This document shows, piece by piece, positions 32,607 through 38,998 of a stretch of 38,998 nucleotides of DNA. Position numbers and translations under genes: made by a program. Position 1 is the stretch's first letter, and each line of letters begins with the position of its first letter. Origin of the DNA: Candidatus Zhuqueibacterota bacterium (GTDB taxonomy: Bacteria; Zhuqueibacterota; Zhuqueibacteria; Residuimicrobiales; Oceaniaggregativiventaceae). The notes below the pieces were generated by a model. It saw only the letters and a list, made by a program, of their open reading frames with translations. It had not been told where the DNA came from and ran no database searches. The stretch lies in contig WJME01000315.1 in the NCBI GenBank assembly GCA_014728115.1, positions 1 to 38,998 on the forward strand, given 5' to 3'.

Positions 32607-33917
32607 TCAGGCATTCCACCTAAAGACAAGGGCGGTCATGTCATCGTGCTGGATTCTGCCGCTGGCAAACGTATTTACAATCTCAATCAAATCATCAAGC
32701 CATTGCTCGGCGCTCTCCCAGGGGCGAGTCATAGATGTCTTCACTCTGTCAAGACCATAAAACTCCCCCTGCACATTGCGCGCCTCATGGATACCATCGG
32801 TCAAAAGCAACAACTTATCCCCCGGAGACAAGGTAAAGGTTCGAGTTTCAAAATCAGCATGCTCAAAGATACCCAGAGGAGTGCCTTTTTGACCATGTAA
32901 AAACCGGGTAGCTGAACCCCTGGTATGCAGCATGGGAATATGGCCGCCATTGGAATATTGAACCTGACCGGATTTTATATTCACGACCACATAAAACAAG
33001 GTCACAAACAATCCTTGTTGACTCTTTTCAGCCAACGAGGTATTCATGGCTGTCATCAAACCTCTGGGGTCTCGAAACTCTCTGACCAGAGCCCGGATAT
33101 CACTCATCAGGCGAGCCATAAGCAACGCAGCAGGGATGCCTTTTCCGGACACATCACCGATTAAAAGTCCCAAATGATCCTCATCAAGGGCAAAAGCATC
33201 ATAGAAATCTCCTCCGACAGCAGCTGCCTGTATTGTTTTGGCTGCCAGCTGGAATTTCTCCCCAGCCATGACGGGAAAATGGGTCGGCATAAAACTCTGT
33301 TGTACGGTTCTGGCCACCTCTAATTGCTGTTCCAGTCGTTCCTGTTCGAGAGCGATGGCATGCATTCTCGCAGTCTCGATGGCCATGGCTACCTGGCTGG
33401 CAAACGTTTGAAAGAGCTCCAAATCCTGCTGGTCGAATTCCTGGCCATCATTTCTATTGATGACCTGAGCCACACCAATAATCTTGTCTTTGACCAGCAA
33501 TGGGACAGTCAGGATAGATTTGGTTTTGAATCCAGATTTCTCATCGATTTGACTAAAAAACCGCTCATCTTTGGTGACATCAGGAACGATCAATGCTTTT
33601 TTATGTTCCCAAACCCACCCGGCAATGCCCTGTCCTTTTTTCAGATGTATGGTTTTTTGAACCTCATGGCCCACTTGGCCGAGTGCAACCTTGCATTCCA
33701 GCATATTGACCTGGTGATTGACAAGCATGACTGAACTGGCCTCAGAGTGCATTACGCTCTGTGCTTTTTCCATGACCAAATTGAGAACCTCATTGAGATC
33801 CAGAGAAGAGTTGACCAATGTCCCGACCTGGATCAGACTCGACAGATTTTCCACCCGCATCTTTAGACGATCGATTTCTGCCAAGAGTTCTCGTTCTTTT
33901 GGACTGGAATCAGGCAT
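32607..33917 (-). CDS. GAF-domain PP2C-type (SpoIIE) serine phosphatase
   Basis: The product is about 436 residues from the ATG at 33917. A short coiled coil (residues ~8-35) leads into a GAF domain at ~35-185 (SLDLNEVLNLVMEKAQSVMH, LTVPLLVKDKIIGVAQVINR). A helical linker (RLEQQLEVARTVQQSFMP) and a SpoIIE/RsbU PP2C domain at ~215-436 follow. Metal-binding acids appear in AAVGGDFYDAF, LLIGDVSGKGIPAALLMA, LLLTDGIHEARN and IQHDDMTALVF. Such proteins dephosphorylate anti-anti-sigma factors in partner-switching. No STAS or RsbW-like gene is in the window. The start shares one base with the stop of the upstream AI-2E gene (TGATG), which supports this start over a longer frame from 33965. Confidence 0.92.
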   Translation of the reverse strand: MPDSSPKERELLAEIDRLKMRVENLSSLIQVGTLVNSSLDLNEVLNLVMEKAQSVMHSEASSVMLVNHQVNMLECKVALGQVGHEVQKTIHLKKGQGIAGWVWEHKKALIVPDVTKDERFFSQIDEKSGFKTKSILTVPLLVKDKIIGVAQVINRNDGQEFDQQDLELFQTFASQVAMAIETARMHAIALEQERLEQQLEVARTVQQSFMPTHFPVMAGEKFQLAAKTIQAAAVGGDFYDAFALDEDHLGLLIGDVSGKGIPAALLMARLMSDIRALVREFRDPRGLMTAMNTSLAEKSQQGLFVTLFYVVVNIKSGQVQYSNGGHIPMLHTRGSATRFLHGQKGTPLGIFEHADFETRTFTLSPGDKLLLLTDGIHEARNVQGEFYGLDRVKTSMTRPWESAEQWLDDLIEIVNTFASGRIQHDDMTALVFRWNA

Positions 33918-34996
33918 CAAGTACTCACCGGTTTGGATTTTGCTGCGTTCATTTGTGCGACCCATGCTTTAATCACGGCATGCACCAGGGTTGCCAATGG
34001 AATCGCAAAAAACAGTCCCCAAAAACCCCATAATCCGCCAAAAACAAGCAAGGCAACAATAATGGCAACAGGATGCAAGTTGACCACTTCGGACAAGAGC
34101 AAAGGAGCCAAAAGATTTCCGTCGAGAGCTTGGATAATCAGATAGGCAATGACGGTATATAAAAAGTTTTGATCCAATCCCCATTGAAAAAACGCGATCA
34201 AAGCCACCGGAAACGTCATAAAGGTGGCCCCAATATAGGGGATGAGCACAGAAAGTCCGACAAAGAGACCCATCAACATGGAAAATTGCAATCCAAGCAT
34301 AGAGAATACGATCGAGCTCACCACCCATACAATAATAATTTCCCAGACCTTGCCTCTGATATAATTGGTGATCTGTTGATTGACTTCATTCCAAACACGG
34401 GTCAAGAGTCCGCGATCTTTGGGAATAAACAGACTCAACCAGTTCATGATTAAAGATTTATCTTTGAGAAAGAAAAAGATCAGCAAGGGCACGAGAATAA
34501 AATAGATCACTACGGTAATCAATCCCCGTACAGAAGCGACGGAAAGAGAAAATAAACTTTGCAAAACCTGCGTAAGCTCTGAAGCCATGAATCCCATGGC
34601 CTGACGTATCTGTTGTTCGGAAACAAAATCCGGATACCGGTCAGGAAGGGCCATGAGCTCTTTTTGACCGCTAGAGATCATGCTGGGTAACTCTTGAACC
34701 AATTCGGCAATCTGACGAGAGAGCAATGGCAAGAGCCAGATCAAAAGAAAAACCAACAAAGTCAGAAATAAAAGAAATACAAAGATCACTGCCGGAAGTC
34801 TGGGAATACGCCACTCGACTAAAAAAGCGATCATTCCTTCCAAAAGATAAGCCATGACCAGCGCAATCAGAACCGGGGCGAGCATATCGGCAAAGCTATA
34901 GACAAGAACAAAGCCCAGAATCAGGGCAAAGATCATGATCAAAATCTGCGGATCAGAAAAATGACGATCCAGCCATTTGCGGACGAGTTGAATCAT
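33917..34996 (-). CDS. AI-2E family transporter-type membrane protein
   Basis: The product is about 359 residues from the ATG at 34996; a longer frame exists but adds nothing recognisable. At least seven hydrophobic segments are visible, among them IMIFALILGFVLVYSFADML, AVIFVFLLFLTLLVFLLIWL, VIYFILVPLLIFFFLKDKS and the conserved end LLLSEVVNLHPVAIIVALLV followed by GGLWGFWGLFFAIPL. This is the PF01594 pattern (YdiK/PerM/TqsA-like). The substrate varies in this family; autoinducer export and ion antiport have both been described, so none is assigned. The TGATG junction couples it to the GAF-SpoIIE phosphatase gene, an uncommon pairing. Confidence 0.9.
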   Translation of the reverse strand: MIQLVRKWLDRHFSDPQILIMIFALILGFVLVYSFADMLAPVLIALVMAYLLEGMIAFLVEWRIPRLPAVIFVFLLFLTLLVFLLIWLLPLLSRQIAELVQELPSMISSGQKELMALPDRYPDFVSEQQIRQAMGFMASELTQVLQSLFSLSVASVRGLITVVIYFILVPLLIFFFLKDKSLIMNWLSLFIPKDRGLLTRVWNEVNQQITNYIRGKVWEIIIVWVVSSIVFSMLGLQFSMLMGLFVGLSVLIPYIGATFMTFPVALIAFFQWGLDQNFLYTVIAYLIIQALDGNLLAPLLLSEVVNLHPVAIIVALLVFGGLWGFWGLFFAIPLATLVHAVIKAWVAQMNAAKSKPVST

Positions 34997-35073
34997 GGTT
35001 TTCTCTTTATCAAATACTCTAATTCCAAACAAGAATATGATTGGAGCGGAATCGGACCCGTGTTTTATTTTGA

Positions 35074-35874
35074 TTAATTATTGCTTTGATAATATTTCAG
35101 CGCTTCTGGTAACGCTTGTTTGATCTTTTGAATTCTTGTCTGATCTGAAGGGTGAGTACTGAGGAATTCCGGAGGACTGGCTCCGCCCTTTTCATCAGAC
35201 ATTCGTTGCCAAAAATCCGCTGCAGCTCTGGGATCATATCCTGCCATAGCCATAAAGATCAATCCTAATTTATCTGCTTCGGATTCATGCAGGCGGCTAT
35301 AGGGTAACAGAACACCCAATTGCGTGCCGATACCATAAGCTGACATCCACAGTTGCTGTGTCAGTTCGGTTTTTTCTTCCAGTGCCTTGGACAGGGCCAT
35401 CCCACCCAGTTGAGTAACCAGCATCTGGCTCATGCGTTCATTGCCATGTTCAGCGATCGCGTGTGCGATCTCATGGCCCACTATGACTGCAAGACCTGTC
35501 TCATCTTTTGCAATGGGCAGAATCCCTTCATACACGACAACTTTGCCGCCGGGCATACAAAAGGCATTCACCTGATCGCTTTCGATCAGATTGAATTCCC
35601 AGGCATAATTGTCAATTTCCGAACTCATATTATTCTGACGCATATATGTCTCGACCGCTTGTGCAATGTTCTCGCCCACTCGTTTGACCATTCTCGACTG
35701 GGAGGCGTCATTACTCAGATTATGTTGCTGTAAAAATTGATCGTACTGCTGAAAACTCATATTCAGCATGGTAGATGTAGGAATCAGATTGATTTGTTGC
35801 CGTCCGGTCAACGGAACTGTACTGCAAGCGACCCATAAGGCAATCAACAGGATCCACAACAATTTCTTTTTCAT
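35074..35874 (-). CDS. M48-family metallopeptidase lipoprotein
   Basis: This 266-residue protein has a lipoprotein signal (lipobox WVAC, Cys about residue 17) followed by STVPLTGRQQINLIP, a conserved start of periplasmic M48 proteases (LoiP/BepA/YcaL group). The zinc site is VIVGHEIAHAIAEHGNERM (HExxH) with the third ligand Glu in RLHESEADKLGL. The end STHPSDQTRIQKIKQALPEA is typical of the family. It should act in envelope quality control by degrading misfolded outer-membrane proteins. GGAG lies eight bases before the ATG. It follows the SRPBCC gene by 57 bases and precedes the AI-2E gene by 77. Confidence 0.93.
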   Translation of the reverse strand: MKKKLLWILLIALWVACSTVPLTGRQQINLIPTSTMLNMSFQQYDQFLQQHNLSNDASQSRMVKRVGENIAQAVETYMRQNNMSSEIDNYAWEFNLIESDQVNAFCMPGGKVVVYEGILPIAKDETGLAVIVGHEIAHAIAEHGNERMSQMLVTQLGGMALSKALEEKTELTQQLWMSAYGIGTQLGVLLPYSRLHESEADKLGLIFMAMAGYDPRAAADFWQRMSDEKGGASPPEFLSTHPSDQTRIQKIKQALPEALKYYQSNN

Positions 35875-35931
35875 AGATTACTCCAGAATATGTTTTCATA
35901 AAAATGCATCATTGTATTTCGAGCAGGATGA

Positions 35932-36360
35932 TTATTGCTCAGCGCGCTGTTTCAATGCCTGATTCATCGCTTCAAAGCCCTTTGTAGTGCCATCTTTGAT
36001 CCTGGGCCATAAAAAAGGAACCAGCCACCCCCTGAATTCCTCTGCATGTCTCAAGAGGGTTTTGTTATTCTCGCTCTTTTTTAAATAAAACATGTGTTTT
36101 CCCGAGAAAAGTCCTTTAAATAAAAGTGCCCCGATCCACTCGAATGCCACTGGTTCGTCAAGAGTAATAATTTCCGGCTTTAAGGTCATCTTTTTATGGT
36201 CTATCCTCATCACGACGCTCAACCGTGCACCGATTTCTTGCATGCCTCGAATGGACACAATAAAGGGGTTCCAATCGGAATATTCTGAAAAATTCATCAG
36301 AATTTCCCACACACGCTCCCGCGGTGCATCGATGGTAATAGTCGTTTCCAATCTTTCCAT
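35932..36360 (-). CDS. SRPBCC (START/Bet v 1-like) domain protein
   Basis: The product is about 142 residues from the ATG at 36360. It opens MERLETTITIDAPRERVWEI followed by LMNFSEYSDWNPFIV, the standard first strand and helices of SRPBCC proteins. Next come ARLSVVMRIDHKKMTLKPEI and a long C-terminal helix (GTTKGFEAMNQALKQRAE). These proteins bind hydrophobic ligands in a cavity; the ligand is unknown. AGGA lies at good spacing before 36360. A second ATG at 36381 overlaps the stop of the upstream receiver-kinase gene (ATGA), which would couple translation, but lacks a close ribosome site. Either way the gene is tightly linked to the signalling genes upstream. Confidence 0.82.
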   Translation of the reverse strand: MERLETTITIDAPRERVWEILMNFSEYSDWNPFIVSIRGMQEIGARLSVVMRIDHKKMTLKPEIITLDEPVAFEWIGALLFKGLFSGKHMFYLKKSENNKTLLRHAEEFRGWLVPFLWPRIKDGTTKGFEAMNQALKQRAEQ

Positions 36361-36377
36361 AGCTTTTCCTAATAAAT

Positions 36378-37682
36378 TCATGTTGTCAATGACCTGTACT
36401 CATCCGCCAGTACAGGCATATGCAGAGTGACACATCTGCCTTGACCTGGCCGATTACCAATATCGATTGATCCCCTATGATGAGTAACAATAAAATAGAC
36501 ATGAGATAATTCCAATCCCATAGTCATTCTGGATCCATGCGAGGAAAAATTGGGATCAAATAAATTCGCGAGTTCCTGAGATGAGAGGTGCTCACCAGAG
36601 TCTTTGATCTTGATCGATACATGTTCCTGCATATCTGGTCCGGATTCTGCCCGGGTCTCGAGAAGAATCGAGCCCCCCTGAGGCATGCTCTGGATTGAAA
36701 AAAGCAAGAGACTCATAAGAGCCTGGTTGATTTGATCCGGAAAGGCATAGATTTCAGGAACAGGATCATACTGTTTTTCCACTTTGATATGATCAGCCCA
36801 CTCGTGTCTGATGAGCATTAAAACATTGTCGAGTGCCTGGTGCAGATTCACTTTTTCAAATTCTGCGCCATCGAGACGAGCAAAACGCTTTAAATTTTTG
36901 ACCAGTGCAGACAATCGATTCGTCGCAGATTGCACGGTCTTGTTGCTTTCCTGAAGAATGGTGGTGCAGCGCTGGTAAACAGAGTTTTGTTTCAATTCCT
37001 CGATGTCCTGACTTTGTTGCAAAAGTAAATTTAATTTTGTTGCGCACCGTTCGAGACTGTCTGCTGCACTGGACACAGCACCGATGGGATTATTGAGCTC
37101 ATGAGCCACCCCTGCCACCAGCTTACCCAGGGTCGCCATCTTTTCGACCTGAATGAGTTTTGATTGGGCACTCTTTAGGTTTTGCAGGGCCGCCTCTAAT
37201 TCACTGGTGCGTTCCAGGACCTTTTGTTCCAGATTTTTATTCAGCGCTTTTAATTCCAGATTTTGTTCATCGAGTTTCTTTTCCTGATAATAGCTCTTGA
37301 TAGCCTCACGCACGGTCAGTTTAAGATCATTCCCGTCCCATGGCTTAGAGATATATCGATACAAACGGGCCGTATTGACCGCGTTGCCTACGGCTTCGGC
37401 ATTGGCCTGACCGGTAAGCATGACTTTGAGTGTTTTGGGGCATATTTCATGTACGAGACGGAGCAATTCATCCCCCTTGAGATCTGGCATAATATAATCG
37501 GCAATGATGACAGGAATATCAATATTTTCCGCGTACAATTCCTGTACCACCTGATAGGCTTCCTCTCCTCCCTCAGCTGTTTCAATGATATAGTGATCTC
37601 CGAGCTCGTCTTTTAATTCGGCTTTTAGACTGGTAAGAACAAACTGTTCATCATCCACACATATTATAACAGGCCTACTCAT
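36378..37682 (-). CDS. Receiver-histidine kinase fusion with degenerate ATPase domain (probable pseudokinase)
   Basis: This 434-residue protein starts with an intact receiver (1-125: acidic pocket Asp10/Asp11, phosphoacceptor Asp62, VMLTGQ, KPW). A coiled coil (~133-180) and a dimerisation domain with the H-box VAGVAHELNNPIGAV (His194) follow. The ATPase lobe is damaged. The N-box reads INQALMSLLLFSIQSM, with Ser324 and Phe328 where Asn is expected. G1 reads DSGEHLSS instead of DxGxGI, and G2 is MTMGLELS. It may not bind ATP but could dimerise, bind the other receiver or act as a phosphatase or scaffold. The start at 37682 is fixed by an ATGA overlap with the stop of the single-receiver gene; a longer frame is rejected. 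Confidence 0.88.
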   Translation of the reverse strand: MSRPVIICVDDEQFVLTSLKAELKDELGDHYIIETAEGGEEAYQVVQELYAENIDIPVIIADYIMPDLKGDELLRLVHEICPKTLKVMLTGQANAEAVGNAVNTARLYRYISKPWDGNDLKLTVREAIKSYYQEKKLDEQNLELKALNKNLEQKVLERTSELEAALQNLKSAQSKLIQVEKMATLGKLVAGVAHELNNPIGAVSSAADSLERCATKLNLLLQQSQDIEELKQNSVYQRCTTILQESNKTVQSATNRLSALVKNLKRFARLDGAEFEKVNLHQALDNVLMLIRHEWADHIKVEKQYDPVPEIYAFPDQINQALMSLLLFSIQSMPQGGSILLETRAESGPDMQEHVSIKIKDSGEHLSSQELANLFDPNFSSHGSRMTMGLELSHVYFIVTHHRGSIDIGNRPGQGRCVTLHMPVLADEYRSLTT

Positions 37683-38074
37683 AATGCGGCGATTCCTGAT
37701 TTTATTGCATCGACCAACTCTTGTTCGCTCCACGGTTTGGCAATATACCGGTGCAAGTTGGCATACTGCCGGGCTCGTTCGATGGCCTCTTTGCTTGCTT
37801 GTCCTGTAAGCATGACTTTAACAATACGCGGATATTTTTCATGCACTTTGATCAGAAACTCATCGCCTTTGATGCCTGGCATGAGCCAGTCGGAAACAAT
37901 GATCAGGATGTCGAATCCTTCGATCGTCAACTCTTCGATCACTTCAAGAGCATCATCCGCATTCTCGGCCACTTCATAGGTATAACTATTGCCAAAATTT
38001 TCTTTCAATTGCGTTTTCAAGCTATCCAGAATAATCTTTTCATCATCCACACAAAGTATGACTTGTTTAGCCAT
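37679..38074 (-). CDS. Single-domain response regulator (receiver only)
   Basis: This 131-residue receiver has Asp10/Asp11 (LCVDDEKI), phosphoacceptor Asp62 (LIIVSDWLMPGIKGDE), switch Thr in VKVMLTGQAS and Lys in YIAKPWSEQ, so it should be phosphorylatable. There is no output domain. It is clearly a paralogue of the receiver of the next gene (same spacing, shared LTGQA and KPW). GGAGA precedes the ATG. The upstream kinase gene ends in the three bases directly before this ATG, and the downstream gene overlaps by four bases, so kinase, receiver and receiver-kinase are translated as a unit. Confidence 0.93.
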   Translation of the reverse strand: MAKQVILCVDDEKIILDSLKTQLKENFGNSYTYEVAENADDALEVIEELTIEGFDILIIVSDWLMPGIKGDEFLIKVHEKYPRIVKVMLTGQASKEAIERARQYANLHRYIAKPWSEQELVDAIKSGIAAL

Positions 38075-38998
38075 CTATATCTCCCTTTCCGGTTGGTGAA
38101 AAGGCAAAATAACCGTAAACGTGGTTTTACCGGGCTCACTATTGACCTGAATCTTTCCCCGATGCTTTTCAACGATGCGACGTACGATATCCAATCCCAG
38201 TCCGCTTCCTTCTCCTCTGGATTTTGTGGTAAAAAAGGGATCGAAAATCTTTGATTGAATCTCTTTGGGAATCCCCCGGCCCGTATCTGTAAACGATACA
38301 GCCAATTGCTGATCGTTTTGTTGCAGGGATATGCTCAACACCCCCTTACCATCCATGGCATGGATGGCATTATGCACAATATTGGTCCAGACCTGATTCA
38401 GTTCATCGGGATAACAGAGCATCTCGTCTACCGGTTGATAGTCCCTTTCTACTTGTACACCTTGTTTGAGCTGATTATAATACAGGGTAAGGACGGTCTC
38501 GATCCCTTCGATGATATTGGCTTTTTCCATTTCTTCGGATTGGTCGTACCTTGCATAACTCTTTAAAGCAAACACAACCTTGGAAGCCTTTTCGGTCGCA
38601 AGAGAAATATTCTGTGCACTTTTTTGTAAACTGGCCAACCGATAGGCATTTTTTAACACCTTATCGCCCTCATCCTCTTTAATCAAGGGAATGATATCAT
38701 CAATTTGGTCATAGATTCCCATATCGACGAGGGTATCGGCGAGGGTATCAGCAGGGTCAATATCGTGATCTTGCAATATCTGGGTCAGACGACGCCGGTG
38801 TTGTCTCTCTTCACGAGCGGTAATAGGTGAGGCATAGGTCGTTGCACGCGACAAGAGATTCAAAAATCGATCCCGGCTTTTTGCTGAAAGTGAATTAAAG
38901 AGGTCGGGTACATGGGTTAAAGTCTGTTCCAGGGCACGTTGAATATTGCTCACCGATGAACGGATAGCGCCCAGCGGGGTGTTGATCTCGTGCGCAAC
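38075..38998 (-). CDS. Sensor histidine kinase, C-terminal part, with long insert in the dimerisation domain (partial)
   Basis: The frame is open to the window edge, so the sensor part is missing; about 307 residues are seen. It begins exactly at the H-box VAHEINTPLGAIRSSV. Between this helix and the second dimerisation helix (LATEKASKVVFALKSYARYD) lie about 120 residues, far more than the usual short turn. The insert contains SRATTYASPITAREERQHRR and LADTLVDMGIYDQIDDIIPL. The ATPase lobe is intact: N-box QVWTNIVHNAIHAM, G1 FTDTGRGIPKEI, F-box FDPFFTTK, G2 GEGSGLGLDIV. A GTG at 38953 would cut off the phosphorylated His and is not the true start. The stop abuts the start of the receiver gene, its likely partner. 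Confidence 0.92.
   Translation of the reverse strand, partial: VAHEINTPLGAIRSSVSNIQRALEQTLTHVPDLFNSLSAKSRDRFLNLLSRATTYASPITAREERQHRRRLTQILQDHDIDPADTLADTLVDMGIYDQIDDIIPLIKEDEGDKVLKNAYRLASLQKSAQNISLATEKASKVVFALKSYARYDQSEEMEKANIIEGIETVLTLYYNQLKQGVQVERDYQPVDEMLCYPDELNQVWTNIVHNAIHAMDGKGVLSISLQQNDQQLAVSFTDTGRGIPKEIQSKIFDPFFTTKSRGEGSGLGLDIVRRIVEKHRGKIQVNSEPGKTTFTVILPFHQPEREI

Noticed and set aside
38075..38953. Complete kinase gene starting at the GTG at 38953
   Set aside because: The frame stays open to the window edge and the H-box lies upstream of this GTG, so the gene must start beyond the window.

Overview
The window suggests an uncultivated Gram-negative bacterium of the FCB group, such as KSB1, Calditrichota, Ignavibacteria or a relative. 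Two secreted proteins end in a FlgD-like C-terminal sorting domain with the signature YPNPFNP. There is a TonB-dependent receptor with an N-terminal carboxypeptidase-regulatory-like domain, a TolC-type channel, several lipoproteins and Tat-exported redox enzymes. I saw no rRNA, tRNA, CRISPR array, transposase, phage gene or replication origin. It reads as ordinary chromosome.

Left part, 1-9.6 kb: after the tail of a secreted protein, the minus strand carries uxaC (glucuronate isomerase), a lipoprotein, a TonB receptor, a Tat-exported aldo/keto reductase, a DUF6599-like protein and a Tat-exported FAD oxidoreductase coupled by a 4-base overlap. Together these look like sugar or uronate uptake and oxidation at the envelope.

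Middle, 9.7-16.6 kb: the plus strand carries a thioredoxin-like lipoprotein, a two-component pair (membrane histidine kinase, then an OmpR/PhoB-type regulator), a TolC-family protein, a secreted protein made of two GH2-like beta-sandwich domains, and a flavin-reductase-like protein. Pyrimidine-only tracts followed by long hairpins mark the ends of two of these genes.

Region 16.8-24.3 kb: minus-strand NUDIX hydrolase and renalase-like oxidoreductase, then a large plus-strand secreted protein with three Asp-rich GEVED repeats, then a minus-strand cluster of DUF202, GNAT, thiamine pyrophosphokinase and HD-domain genes.

Region 24.3-33 kb, minus strand: an exported S9 peptidase, then a close operon of phosphoglucomutase, a DUF6807-like lipoprotein, a sirtuin and a UroD/MtaA-like methyltransferase, then a D-cysteine-desulfhydrase-like PLP enzyme.

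Right part, 32.6-39 kb, minus strand: signalling and envelope genes. From the right edge these are a histidine kinase with a long insert in its dimerisation domain (cut by the window), a lone receiver, a receiver fused to a kinase whose ATP-binding N-box is destroyed, and an SRPBCC protein, all abutting or overlapping. An M48 metalloprotease lipoprotein, an AI-2E family membrane protein and a GAF-SpoIIE phosphatase follow. The most unusual item is this module with one intact kinase and one apparent pseudokinase carrying parallel receivers. Start codons were chosen by Shine-Dalgarno spacing and by stop/start overlaps; all family names come from reading the sequence, with no database search.
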